Source of the DNA: Anaeramoeba flamelloides
Taxonomy: Eukaryota; Metamonada; Anaeramoebidae
Length of the DNA stretch: 64,000 nt
Assembly: GCA_027625915.1 (NCBI GenBank)
Contig: JANTQA010000032.1
Span: 11,300,001-11,364,000 of the forward strand
Direction: 5' to 3'
Shown here: in pieces, positions 46,987 to 59,410 of the stretch
Position numbering within the stretch: position 1 is the stretch's first letter
Layout of the letters: the number at the start of each line of letters is the position of its first letter
Position numbers and translations under genes: made by a program
The notes under the pieces: generated by a model
What the model saw: the letters and a program-made list of their open reading frames with translations, nothing else
Told to the model about the DNA's origin: nothing
The model's database searches: none

Positions 46987-49139
46987 TAGTAAAAAAAGTA
47001 AAATATAGAAAATCCATATAATAATATTCTAATATTAAATAATTCATCTTCAGAACCTCCAATAGTAGATATTTTTTTATTTTTTAATTTCAAAGATTTG
47101 CCCCATAATCATTATAAAAAACCCAAAGATTAGTTCTTTTGGTTTCCTTTTTATCAAGTGGGTTGTAACATAAATAAATTCTTATTCAGAAAAAAGTATA
47201 CATCTTACAAATTACCAATGTTATGGAATTTCATTGTTAATATGATAATTACTTATTGGTGATTTTCATATCAAGTATTCATTTTTACATTTTTTGTTTT
47301 TTTATTTAGGATTATTTAACAGTTGGAAAATGAAAAAAACAAAATTAAAAGAAACAAATTTTATATAAATCCAACAGTATAAAAATGGAAACAGTTTAAG
47401 TTTGATTTCAAATGGGCGAGATATAGGAATGATGAAAGACTATTTTTGTGTTGATATATGGAGCCAAGAAAAAAGCAAATAAAAAAAAAATCGATTCCAA
47501 CTAAATACCTGCCAATAATCCGTTTTTAAATGTAGATTGGTTAATTAAAAAATTTATTTTTTTTTCAAATTAATATAATTAACTATGATATTCTTTTAAA
47601 TAAATTATTTCTGAAATATTTTAGAAATATGAACTCTTTTTAAAATAAAAACGTAGATAAAATTTCAAGAATTATTCATAATTGAATCAAATTAATAGAA
47701 ATTTCATTTTATAATACAAGAAACCCTTAAAACATTAAAAGCACACAACTCAAGATTTAAAATGCATAAAAATAAAACAATAAAATTGAAAATTAAATAT
47801 TTTCATAATTGATATGCCCTTTTATTTGAAATAAGAAATCTTGTTTAGTAACATACATGGGGGTGAAAATATACAAACAATAAAAACTGCTGAATAATGT
47901 GAATTGGGAAAAATGTCTTTACATGTTATTGATAACTATTTAAAAATCAAATTTTTGTGTTTAAAAGTCCAATTTTCAATATAAATCCACAATTAATCAA
48001 GATTTTTTACATATTTGGGGTATTTATATTGATAATTAAAGTTCACATTTTGATTCTTTTTCGAAAATAACATCAAATAATCATGTTTTTAAATTTATTG
48101 AATCAAATGATTCTTTTTTTCTTCTAATGATAAGTCACAACTTATTTCTTGTTTAGATTTGTTTTTTAATAGAATACCATCATTTTCAAAATTTAATAAT
48201 TAATAATTTTTTTAATTTTTATTTTCATAATCTCTGAAAAAAATAAATTCTTGAGGATTCTTCTTGGGGTTTTAGTTCTAATCATCTTTTCATCGGTCAT
48301 TTTGTTTTTAAGTTTATTTTGGATAATAAAATTAGGTTACTTTGAAATGGAATCAAATGAATCTTTTTTTTTTAATAGAGTTTTGGTACCAAATAAAAAT
48401 TCTTTTTTTTTGATCCATAGGATCAGAATAAAATAATTTTTAATATTTTTGAAAAATAATTCTTAAAAGGGGCTTTAACAAGTGAAAATGTTTGATAAAA
48501 ATTGTTTTCAAAAGAATCATTTTAATATTATTGATTTCAAAATTTTAATTTTTGGGATTCTAAAAATTCAATAAATGGAATCAGTTTGGGAACCCTTTTG
48601 ATAATTCAATCTTTAAATTTGTTGTTAAATATATATATTTTTCAAAAATTGTTTGGGTTTTTTAATATTACACTGAATCATTTTTAATAGATACGATAAA
48701 CTTTTTTATCTTTACTAATCAATTGTTTAAAGACATTTGGACAATGGTTCACTGATGCAATTTTCGCCCACTAACACTATACTTGAATTTCGAGACTTAT
48801 CCTTGGTAGGTGCTATTCCCTGAACTACAAAAAAAAAAAGAATCGCAAAAAAGAAGCAATAATAAAAATTATTCAAAAGCTGAAGATATGTTTATTAACC
48901 AAAGAAAATCTAAATTTCTAAGTGTTGTTTTTAATACACTATCAAAAAAACACCGCATAACCTTTTAATACCAAAATTCCAAAGATCTTTGACAAAAATT
49001 GAAAAGATATTTTGAAATTGTTTATTTTAATTTTAGTTGAGTGTTTTTTGCTTTCTAATGTTGACACTTAGTTGGGTTTTTTTTGAATTGTTTATTTCTG
49101 TTTGTAGGTTATTTTTTTTGGAGACAAGTTAGAAAAAAT

Positions 49140-49330
49140 CAAATAATCAATCCTGCCATTATCCAAAATGAAACCAGCAATAATACTCCCCATCATGTTT
49201 AGTAAACCAGACCAATTCTAAAAATTGAAGATATCTTTTTGGTGTTTCATAATCAAGATACAAGCCTGAAGGTGAAATAGCCAAAATTAAAAGTCAGTGT
49301 GTAGTCAATAGAACTCCTAAGCAATGTGTG
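49140..49330 (-). pseudogene. Possible relic of a multi-pass transporter
   Basis: On the minus strand, after CAATTTTTAG, the reading is NWSGLLNMMGSIIAGFILDN, a membrane-segment-like stretch with MFS/SLC49 flavour. Just upstream in another frame is ILAISPSGLYLDYETPKRYL. There are stops and frame changes. The 1-kb Tc1-like element begins only 40 bp upstream, so it may have broken the gene. The family is not certain. Confidence 0.25.
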
Positions 49331-49368
49331 AATTTGTTGAAGTGTTGCGTGTCACAAGTAAAGAAAAT

Positions 49369-50397
49369 TACAGTATGTTCAATAACCAGTGTCGGCGTTT
49401 TAATATGTGTTTTTGAAAATTATTTGTGTTGTTTTTTGAAATAACTGTGGTTTTTTTTTTTTTAAACGTTTTTTTTTTTTCTTTAACTGTGGTTTTCTGT
49501 TTTTATTTTGTGTTCAACAAAAAAATACAGTTCAGTTTAACTCTACTTTCAAGTCAACAAATACGTACAATAGATCATATGATCATTGTGTTTTTCTATA
49601 ACTTTCAAGACCAATCTCCTGATAAAAGAGATCTAATTGAACCAAATTTAAACAAAACAACACTAAAACCCAAATCTTTCAGTTTGAATAAATACAAAAA
49701 AAAATCAAAAAAAAGGATAAAACAAGTTCCTTAAAAACTTTTTTGCTTGTACCCTGGCATATTAACAAAATGAGATATCAATTTTCCAAAGTTTTTTAAA
49801 AAAGCTAGGAACCAAAAATTTCAATTCATTTTCTTTTTTCCTTTCGCCAATCGTCTTCAAATCATATCTTGTTTTTGGTTTAATTATTTACTTGTTTTTT
49901 TTTTTGCCTATATTGGAGGAGATAAGAATCCAAAATGAAAGAATATTTCATATTGAATCAAAAGTTAATTAGACGATATTTTATCTGATCTAAAATTCTA
50001 CAAGAACATACCCAACGACCAAATTATTTATAAGTCAATTCATTTTTAACAAGCTTAATAATGAGAGGAAATTAAATCTCTTATAAGATCAATTTTCAGA
50101 GATTATAACAAGATCTTTCAATTTTTCATTTAAAATAGAAGAAATAATATTTTAGAAAACTTTGAATAAAGATTTCTTTTATAGCTTTGAGAATGACAGT
50201 AATATTGTCAAGATATACTTCCTTTTTAAAAATAAGCACACTTTTGAAAACTTTTAATTGTTGACCACAATTAAAAAACGAAAACAACTGAAAAAAGTTG
50301 GAAAACAACAGTTAAAAACACGTTTTTCAAAAAACCACAGTTAAATTTTAAAAAACGACAATTATTTAAGTCAACACGGGTTATTTAACATACTGTA
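49369..50397. mobile_element. Tc1/mariner-like element, ~1.03 kb, TA-flanked, long TIRs
   Basis: TACAGTATGTTCAATAACC at 49369 faces GGTTATTTAACATACTGTA at 50379-50397. The arms continue with gaps for about 130 bp (AACTGTGGTTTT repeats). The length would suit a mariner, but the ORFs inside (49426-49734, 50126-50308) show no DDE transposase motif, so it is non-autonomous or fully decayed. Confidence 0.7.
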
Positions 50398-51239
50398 AAA
50401 AGGAAATATTTAGTCTTTTGAAGAAGTAATTTATCGAATTCCTTTCTGTGGATTTTAAAGTTAAGTATCTTAAATACTTTTGGAAAATTGCAAAATTTTA
50501 AATGCTTTGTATGTCAAGATAAGTTGAATGAAAAATCGGAAAAATTCTCTCCATTTTCCTATTTTACTTTTACAAATAGTTTTTCAAAGAAATAGATTGT
50601 AATTTGCAATTCTTTTAATTTACTTAGTGTTTTTTTACAGTGACCTTTATCGCTATTAGGTAAGATAAGAATCCAAATAAAAAGTTAGATTTTCGAATTG
50701 GAAAAACTATTCAAAAAAATTTTATTTAGGTAAAATTTCTTAATCCAATATATAATTCCGAATAAATAGATCTTAGTTTGTAACAACCATTTATTTGTTT
50801 CATCCCTTTTTGGTTTAGATTATATAAATCTTTTAGATGAACAAAGTAACCTAAATGAAACTCAGAATCAAATAAATGCAACGAAACTTAAATTATAACC
50901 ATTTTAAATTGCTAATAACAGTGTTGGTCAGAAAATAAGAACAAAGTATTTTGAGACGGCAAATCAAATTTATGAGATGACAAACTGTCTCCAGATTTAT
51001 TTTTCTCAAAACACACAGTTGTATAATGAATTCAAGTTGACAAACTTATACCCTTCCATAATTGAAATTATTTTTTTTTTTTTTAAGACATTGGTATTTT
51101 AAAGAAAGGAATCGAACGGGGTTGGGATTTAAATAGCCTTTTGAGTTCAGATCATTACTTTAAGTAGAATGGTTTGTATACATTTAATTGAGTTATTTTC
51201 AAAAATTTCTTTATAATTCTAGATTATGAGAGTTAAATG

Positions 51240-51500
51240 ATCCTTGTCTAAAAAAATCAGAAAAAGACCTTTTTCTCATTTTTTGATTCTAAAATTACAA
51301 ATTAATCTTTTAATAACTTCTTAATTATTTTTGAAAATTTATTAAAAGAACCCTATTTCTCTTTGTATAAAGTTATTATCAACACATTTATCAGCTTCGT
51401 TTTTTATAGCAGTGATCATTTATCCAGAGGATGGACGAAATTTTCAGAAGGAGATAAAGTTAAATATCATATTTGTTTTACTAATGTAATTGAAAATGGT
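51240..51500 (+). repeat. Dispersed repeat R2, copy 1
   Basis: Shares ordered blocks with 55540-55790 on the same strand: ATTACAAATTAATCTTTTAAT-type sequence, a TTTATT..AAGAACCC block, GTTATTATCAACA and, at the end, GGAGATAAAGTTAAA versus GGGGAAAGTTAAA. The ends are undefined and there is no coding. Confidence 0.45.
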
Positions 51501-51965
51501 TCCCTCATTAAAAGCAAATAATGTTAGGTTGCTAAATTTAAGTGAGAAAAAACTTTTAATGAATTTGACTTCTTAAAAATTATTGTTTTCATAAGAACAC
51601 AGCTTACAGAGTTTTTTTTCTCCAACAAAAAAGACAAAGCATAATTTTCTAAAAATAAATTAATAAACTTGAGAAAGTTGACAAGTTAATTTTCAGAATT
51701 GTTTTTAGGAATGTTAAACCCCCAATAAGAACCATTTTTAGTGTCGAATCGATGACTTCTTTTGTCATACTTTTTCAAAAGAACTTTTAGAATTTCTCAA
51801 AAGGATTAACCAAATCAAGTTTTTGTAAAATGTTTCAAATGGTTGGCAGAACAAACTGGCTAATAAAACGGGAAAGACTCTGTTTCGACTTTTAGATATT
51901 ACCTTTTGAATTGGCTAAATTCCTTTATTTTTTTTTGAATTTCTCAAAATCGTTTTTTTCTTTGA

Positions 51966-54900
51966 ATGAAACCTATAAATCTCTTGTTGCTAGTTTTCCT
52001 AATTGTGACACCCATTGTTGTTGCTGACGAAAACGAGTGTATGGCGTATTTAATTTCCGCGTTTGTTACAAACCAATACCCAAATGGGACACAGCTCAAG
52101 GCAGCAACGGGTAACCAGCCAAACGATTACGGGAATTACTATCTCTGTGATCAATTGCATAAAGAGAAAGTTGCACAGTATTGCATGGCTGAAATTGCAT
52201 ACACGGCATCCACAAATGTATACATTGGTGCTTGTGTGCCGATCAATTGTACGGAATCCGATTTAACTAAATTAGCTCCAAAAATCTTTCAAATGCTCGG
52301 GTATGATGCAGACGGTGATTTTATATGCCACAAAAAAAACGATTTAAATGCAGGCTTTTATATAGTCTCTGTGCTCTCCTGCTTAATTTTGTTGTTTGTG
52401 TTCATTGGGACTGGGGTTGATTATTATTTCATCCAAAGCAAGATAAAGCCAACAAAAATTGCCCAACAGTTACCAAAATATGTTGAATTGCAGACAGATC
52501 GACCAGAGTCCTCCGAAAAGGAAGGTGGCAAAGTAAACGGAATCGGTCAAGAAGAGAAGGAGATTAACAGTCTCTCTTCCTCCGATATGATTTCCGATTT
52601 AAGCGATTCTCAAAAAGAAAAGAATCCCTTAATGTCAAATCTTCAAGAAAATTCTTTTAAAAGTTACTTTGCCAAAAACTTGGAAAAGAAATGGTACACA
52701 ATCTTCTTTCTTCAATTTTCCCTCATAAAAAATGTGACACGTCTATTTACAACGCAAAATACACCACTCGATATTTTTAACAGTATAAGGGTTCTTTCAA
52801 TGTTCTGGGTAATTTTTGGTACTTACATTTTCATTTCTTAATTTTTTTTTTTTTTTTTTTTTGTTTTCATTTTTTTTTTTCTGTTTTTCACTTTCCCAAT
52901 TTTTAAAAATTTTTTTGAGATTCAACATCTATTTTTATTTTTGAAAATTAAATTAATTAATAACTCCTTACATATTGCCCTTCAAAAAACGAGAGGGCCA
53001 ACCCTTTTGAATCTTTAAAACTTACTTTAACTGATTAACTTGTAATTAGCTAAACTAATTCTCTTTGCTTTTTTTGGAAAATATTTTTTTTAACGAATTT
53101 GGGAATTTTTCCTTCGAAAAATTTATTTGGTTAAAGGTCATTCTGTTAATTGCAAAATAAAAAGATCAAAATTTTCATTCAGTTTTCCAATAAAAACTCA
53201 TCCAATAAATTAAAATAAATTTATCAAAAGTCCACAACTCTAAAAAAGGGAAATGAATAATTTAAGCTGGTTTACTGAATTAAAAAATTTGAAAGTCCTA
53301 CAGTGTTTTATAAAATCTTTTTTTGGGAAAGCTGAATGAAAATTTTGTTCCCTTTATTTTGTAACTAATAGTAGAGAGACTATTTTTTCAAAAATTGAAC
53401 GCTCGTCATCCCTTAAACTGTTTTATCAATCTCAAAAAAAGAATTCTTTTATTTTACTTGTATTTTCGCAAAAAAAAAATAATAAAAAAATTGAGGAAAA
53501 CAAATTTCAACCTACCTCTTTGAAAGCTTTCTTTGTACAAGAAAAATATGGAAAATGAAGTGAAAATTTTTTGACAATTTCTAATGCAAATGTCCACAAA
53601 AGCAATTAATTATTTTTTGGTATAACCGTTCACTACTGTTGTCAAAATAAAGCGTGCAGAAAATTTTAATACTTGTGTCAAAATAAAAAGTGCGTTTTTT
53701 TTGTTAAGAATACCTATACATCAACCAATCCAAGAAACTGACAATAAACCATAAACAAATACAGTACTGATTTCTTAAAGTTCTAATATTTAAAAGGAAA
53801 TTCTAAAAATAAAGGAACAAATTGCAATATTTATCTCAAAAATATAGAGTAAATTTTTCATAAAATTTTAATCGTCAAGAAATTAAATATTTGAGAATAA
53901 TTAAAAAAATTTGAAAAATTTTAAACTAATTGCATTAATAATTCAAATTGCACTGACAATATCAAGGAGTTTACTTTCAAAATTGATTTGAACTTAGGTA
54001 TACTATTGGGTAGTAAATTGGATGTTGCATTGGAACAAGAAGAAAAAAAAGCACATATTATATTCGAAAACACGGATTATAGTCGTTGTGCACACATTAT
54101 TTTGTTCACAGTAGTATGAAAAAATAAAATTGGAAAATTTCAAGTTAGACAAAACTATTGCTTCAATTCCCATTCCATCCTTGTTAATAAAGTTGTATCC
54201 ATAATATAATCAACACCCAGCCCTTAAAAATCATGAGGCTATTGTATTTATTGTTGTTAATAGTACTACGATTTTTTAAAAAGTCACTAGTCTCGAAAAA
54301 AAGGTATATTTTGGGAGTGAAAATTTTTAAATGAATTTGACAATAAATTTTCCTTAAATTCAACTTTAGGATATTTACTTGAATTGATTATAACTAATAG
54401 TTTTGAAAACACTCTTATCATCTAAAAAAAGTCAAATATGAAAAAAAATAACTGATGATAAATATTCCGTGTCCGTCAAGTGCCTTAGAGTGCCTAGTTT
54501 TTTTTTAATTTTTGAAATGAAAAGAAAATTTATTTAATTTTCTGTTTATTACAAAAATTAAAAAAAAACCTAACGAAAGTGTCCGTAGAGTGCCGTAGAG
54601 TGCCTAGCTTTTCCAAAATTCAAAAGAATTGAGTAAAATATTTGATTTTTCTCCATTATTTTAAATTCTGGAAAAGATAACGGCGGTTTTCTTGAGGTTT
54701 TCTGTTTTATTTGTTAAGTGTTCTAGGTTTTTTTTTACTTTAGAAATAAACAGAAAATTTATTAAAATTTTCGGTTTATTTCTAAATCAAAAAAAAACCT
54801 AACGAAAATCTATCGATTTTACAAATAAACAGAAAACTCAAGAAAACCTAACGGAAAGTGTCCTAGGTTTTTTTTACTTTTTGGAATAAACCGAAAATTT

Positions 54901-57900
54901 CTCAAATTTTCAGTTTATTTCAAAAATTAAAAAAAACCTAACGGAAAATCAAAAAAAATTTTTTTTTTCAATTTAAAAGAACAAATAATCCTTTCCTAGT
55001 CAAAAAAAAATAGATTCCCTATTTGAAAGATATTCATCAGATTTAAAATACTTTTAAAATATAATAAAATGGCTTCTTAATTATAAGAAAAAAATTCTCA
55101 AATTTTTTACTATTAAATTGAAAAAAAAATATTAATATAATCTGGAAAATTGGATTTTTCAACTTTTATTGTAAAATATCTTTAAAAATATATTTTTTGA
55201 TAAATGATCTTTTATTAACGAATAATATTTATTCTAATTGAAGTTATTAAAAAGTGTAAAAATTAGCAAATATTTAATTTTTTTTGAAACAATTTTTTCA
55301 TGATCGTTTTGTGTAAATAACACATGTTGACAACCTTTAACCCATTACTAAAATTTAACCCTTTTTTATTTTTCAAGGCTTGGGTTTTTTTAAGATATAG
55401 GAATTAGAGCACGCACACATACTTGGTTCAGATTCAAATTGAGCTTTTGTGATTTGATCTTGAATTAATTTCAAATGTTAAAACAATTAAATGCTTTTGT
55501 TTCAAAGATAAATCTCATTTTAAAAATTTTGAGAAATAAAATAGATTTTTTTATAAAAATTCAAAAAATGAAATTTTGCTCATTATTTTGTCAAAAAATT
55601 ACAATTTAATCTTTTAATTTATTCTTAATACTTTTTTAAAAATTTATTTCAAGAAACCCGATTTATTGTTTGTTTAATGTTATCATCATATTGATATTCT
55701 TCTTTTTTATTCAAGGCTCTGCCAATATTTTTTGAGAATGGGTTAAATTTTCATAATGGGGAAAGTTAAAAGCATGGGTTGGTTGCATGACTGTAAACCT
55801 CACCAAAAATAATTGCAATCTTTCAAATGAGAAAAATATCAAAATTAACCATTAAACTTGGATTTTTATTTCTTTTGAAGACAAGGTAAACTAAGTGGTA
55901 GGTTTCGGTTAATTTCCATTCAACCACTGAATTTAAAATACAGGTATTTGTAATTTATATGACAACAAAATTTCAGCTGTTTAATATTTTTTTAAATTCT
56001 GAAACCAGTGTTTCATTTAAGGTTCTTGGTTCATAAAATATACAACTAAATTGTATATAAAAAAAAAAACCGAAACAAATAAAAATGGAGATCACAAATT
56101 ACAAACTATTTCCTTGAATACTCTATTTGCCAAAAAAAAAAAAAAAAAAAGGGGGGGGAAAGAAGAATTTAACATTTTTTGCCCATTTATTATTCAAATT
56201 ACAGTAATGTAAAAAAAAATGGAGTTAAATTTCCTTTTTATAAATCTACAAATGAATTTCCAAAATATTACATTCCAATGTAAAGTACCGTTCTAAAATC
56301 AATATTTTTACTAAGTTACCTTGGTACTTACCACAATAAAATTCATTCTTCAAATACAGTTAAGAAATATTAAAAAAAAGAAAATTGAACAAAAAAACAT
56401 TGAACATTTTTTTGAATTTTATCAGTAAAAAATATCGTTAAAATTTTTTTTAAAAATTTTTCAAAAAAAACACATTTTGAGATTCAAACATTGGATTATT
56501 AAGAGGTAGTACGTTTGGTTTTGTTTAGAACTCTCACAAAATTTTCTTCCGTGAAAATAAACAAGAAAAAAAAATTACAGTTTTTTGTTTTTTCAAAAAT
56601 GATGCTTATAATGTGGTAGTGTGATCATTCCAAAAAATTTGTTTTAAAGTATAAAAGTATGATAAAACAATTTTATAAATGAAAAATGCCCGTTTAAACC
56701 TTCCCATTTGGGTTTTCTCAATATTTGGAGAGGTTAATTATACTTTTAATTGAACTTCCTACCATTTTTGAAAAGTAAAATTATTTTTTTTCGCCCAAAT
56801 TTCTCTATTAAATTTTTCATTTTCTTTAAAAATTCAAAAAGATTTTCTTTTTCAGACTTTATATTCATTTACAAACTAACAAAATCTCTGGAAGTTAAAT
56901 CAAAATACATAAATTTTTATAAAAAAAATGATGAAAAATTTTATCTTTTTATAAATTTTTTGGGCAATTTTTCTCTTCTTGATCGATCTCTTCTCAAAAT
57001 GAAAGTGACGAGTAAAGACTGTTTTCCAATACCTGCAAAGAATGCGTGGCCCTTAAAATATTCATTAATCATTATTTTATGGTTAAACATACAGTCAGTT
57101 CAACTTTTCAGACACAAACTTTCAACGAAATTGAAGTTACAGAAAAAATCTCAAATTAAAGCACAAAATTCGGATACTAATAAAAATAATTTGTGAAAAA
57201 AAAATTTCAAAAAATGGACTTTAATTTGAGATTTTTTTGATACTTAAATTTTGTTGAAAGTTTGTGTCTTAAAAGTGAAACTGACTGTATAAGTAAAGCT
57301 ATTTGATAAAGGTAGAGTATTGAAAGTTTCCAAAAGTGTAACCCAGATTGTTTAAAAGAGCAATATAAACAGTTTAAGCAGCAACACTTTTGAAAACTTT
57401 TATTCTCTACTTTTTTCAAATGACAGTATTTTGATTCAATTTTTTGAATTCAAGATTAAAAGTTTTTATAAAATAGTAACTAATCCTCGACAAACAATTT
57501 CTCCAAGTATTGCAGAACACTATTTTGATTATTCAAAATTGTCCTTGGGGTGATATTTTTAAAAAGCAATTACAACTGGGTCTCAAAATAGCATATTAAT
57601 TTCAGTGCCACAAACAAAATGTTTGATAAAAAAATAATATGCTATTTAGTGGCTCATTGTATTCACTTTTTAAAAATATCGACTCAAGATTCAATAGCAT
57701 TTTTTCAAAAATAAATTAGAATCTTGAGATTCTATTTTTTCGCATCTTTTGAACTACTTTGATCATTTTTTGATTTTTCATCTCATTTTAAGTATTATCT
57801 AAAATAAATCCATTATAGGGGACGTATGTTTCAAAACATTATTGAATCATGTCCTTTCTTTCTTGAGATCCAGAAGAACTATAAATTTCAAAATTATTAG

Positions 57901-59410
57901 GAATTTGTTAGTTTTTCTGGATCTCAAGTGAGAAAGGTCTTAATTCAATACTTTTTTGAAACATACTTCCTCCATTATGCCTTTATTTTAGATAGTCCTT
58001 AAATTCTTTTTTTTTTTTTTCATCTCTTTTCTTTCATTATAAAAATTCTGGATCCCTCCCGTCTGTGAATTTTAAACCAAATCAAAAATAAGAAAAAACA
58101 AAATATTAACTATTTTAAATTGCTTTTCTAAAAAATATTTACTTGTCTTAATTTATTTTTTTTTTTTTAATTATTAATTCTTCTTCTATTAATCTTATTG
58201 TAAATTTGTAATTTATTTTTTTTTGATTCTAAAAAAACACTTATGTAAAGGACACACTTTTTTCACTCTTGTGACAAAATCCGGATATATTAATATTGAT
58301 TATCTATTAAATTTGCCAAAATCTTCAAATGGTCAGATTATTGGAGGTGCAGAATTTGGTGTTGATGTTTTCTTTTTCATGTCGGGATTTTTAGCAGTTT
58401 ATGGATGGTTAAAAGTTATCACTATTAAAAAGAAATATCCAATTTTAATTTCTTATCTTCACAGATATATACGTTTGGTACCAACATTAGCATATTTCAT
58501 GCTTGTTGTGATATTTATTACTACCTTTATGGGAGACGGGCCATTATTTTCCAAATATTATGATTACCAGAGGTCAGCATGTGGCAAATATTGGTGGTCT
58601 ACACTATTGATGATCAATAACTGGTATCCAAAGCATAAGGTTGGAATGTGCTATGGCGTAACATGGTACCTTGCCAACGACTGGCAATTTTTTTTAATTG
58701 CACCTTTTATTGTCATCCTTTTTGCGAAAAAGAAAATTTTAGGCTACTTAACAGCAATTGTTTTAATGCTCGGTTCATTTCTGTATTCCATCCTTATAGT
58801 CCACCACTACGACCTTCAAGTTAATATCTTTCAAGTTAGCGTCAACTATTGGGATTGGTTTTATTACAAGCCAATGTCGAGATACCCACCTTATTTAATA
58901 GGGATGATCTTATGCTTTTATTTCTTCGACAAGGATAAAAAATTCTATTTAAAAAAAGTCAAAATTGGTTTAATTTGGAGATATGTTCTTTACATTATCA
59001 GTATAGTAATTTTAATTTTAACTATTTTTGGTTCAAAATCTGCTTACACATCAACCTGGAACGGGGCACAAAATATTTTCTTTATCACCTTTTCACGATC
59101 AGCTTTTGTTGTCGCTCTTGTGATATTTGTCACCTTATGGATTAGTGGCTATGGTGACCCACTTAAAAAGATTATGAAGGCTAAAATATGGGTCGTTCCT
59201 GCTAGATTAACCTTTTGTGCCTATTTAATTCATATCTTTATCATGGACGTCTACGTGTACAATAGAAAACAACACTTTTATTTGACAAGATCGACATTAT
59301 TGCTTTTATATTGTGCCTATTTATTAATAAGCTATACTTTAGCGTTTGTATTTTCCTTAATAATCGAAAGCCCAATAATGAATTTTGAAAAATTACTCCT
59401 GAAAAGATAA
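51966..59410 (+). CDS. NRF-6-type membrane acyltransferase (acyltransferase-3 family), two exons
   Basis: Exons are 51966-52818 and 58251-59410, about 670 aa. Exon 1 has a signal peptide (MKPINLLLLVFLIVTPIVVA), a Cys-rich NRF-type ectodomain (CMAYLISAF, YYLCDQLHKEKVAQYC, GACVPINCTESDL, FICHKK), a membrane helix at ~130-150, an acidic/Ser-rich cytoplasmic stretch, and NSIRVLSMFWVIF before donor GTACTT. Exon 2 follows the acceptor TTATGTAAAG, giving FGHTFFTLV; the join WVIFGHTF is the family's conserved R-x-L...W-V-x-x-G-H block, in phase. Then come GAEFGVDVFFFMSGFLAVYG, LHRYIRLVPTLAYFMLVV, WYLANDWQFFLIAPF and about nine more membrane helices. Role (family): NRF-6/NDG-4 proteins are multi-pass membrane acyltransferase-like proteins linked to lipid or drug uptake; the substrate is unknown. 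The split lies exactly inside the conserved His motif. Confidence 0.92.
53146..53371. repeat. MITE family M4 copy (~226 bp)
   Basis: The left arm TTAATTGCAAAATAAAAAGA with CAAAATTTTCATTCAGTTTTCC is mirrored by GGGAAAGCTGAATGAAAATT and then TTTATTTTGTAACTAA. TIRs are about 45 bp. Confidence 0.75.
53665..54045 (+). repeat. Dispersed repeat R1, copy 2
   Basis: Ordered similarity to 14240-14600, including GATTTCTTAAAGTTCTAATA, TTTACTTTCAAAATTGATTT and GTATACTATTGGGTAGTAA. Confidence 0.5.
54470..54965. repeat. Array B of tandem hairpins with CCTAACG borders
   Basis: At least four hairpins. Examples: GCCTAGTTTTTTTTTAATTT to AAATTAAAAAAAAACCTAAC (54495-54575), TTCTAGGTTTTTTTTTACTT to AATCAAAAAAAAACCTAACG (54720-54803), and CCTAGGTTTTTTTTACTTTT to AAATTAAAAAAAACCTAACG (54862-54943). 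Spacers read GTGTCCGTAGAGTGCCGTAG. The modular order differs from array A (30911-31470) although arms, loops and spacers are shared. No LINE coding precedes this copy. Confidence 0.75.
55540..55790 (+). repeat. Dispersed repeat R2, copy 2
   Basis: Similarity to 51240-51500 as described there. It lies in the NRF-6 gene intron. Confidence 0.45.
57090..57289. mobile_element. MITE family M2 copy, 200 bp, TA-flanked
   Basis: TACAGTCAGTTCAACTTTTC with AGACACAAACTTTCAACGAA faces TTGTTGAAAGTTTGTGTCTT and AAAAGTGAAACTGACTGTA. Same family as 46786-46986. Confidence 0.85.
57786..58002. repeat. Palindromic MITE, ~217 bp
   Basis: The left arm (ATCTAAAATAAATCCATTAT, GACGTATGTTTCAAAA, TTGAGATCCAGAA) is mirrored by the right arm (TTCTGGATCTCAAGTGAGAA, TTTTTTGAAACATACTTCCT, ATTATGCCTTTATTTTAGAT). 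The loop is about 45 bp. It lies just before exon 2 of the NRF-6-type gene. Confidence 0.8.

Larger units (their letters stand above)
45184..49139. other. Intergenic region with MITEs, no gene recognised
   Basis: Contains MITE family M2 copies (45927-45997 remnant, 46786-46986). A possible short M3-like piece lies at 45336-45470 (CAGTTATTTTTCC ... GGAAAATAACACT), and an inverted stretch resembling family E sequence at about 48040-48470. The ORF at 48251-48436 is low-complexity. Confidence 0.5.
52819..58250 (+). other. Giant intron (5,432 bp) of the NRF-6-type gene
   Basis: Runs from GTACTTAC to TTATGTAAAG. It contains MITEs (53146-53371, 57090-57289, 57786-58002), repeats R1 and R2, hairpin array B (54470-54965), and a G8 run after an A-run near 56150. 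The ORF at 56750-57196 ends inside a MITE. A GC-richer minus-strand reading at 56990-57060 (GHAFFAGIGKQSLLVTFILR) is unexplained. Confidence 0.85.

Noticed and set aside
48720-48830. GC-richer patch considered as a tRNA
   Set aside because: No cloverleaf pairing or B box could be drawn.
56750-57196. 148-codon ORF in the NRF-6-type intron
   Set aside because: Phe/Lys-biased and its C-terminal third is the M2 MITE TIR; not a gene.
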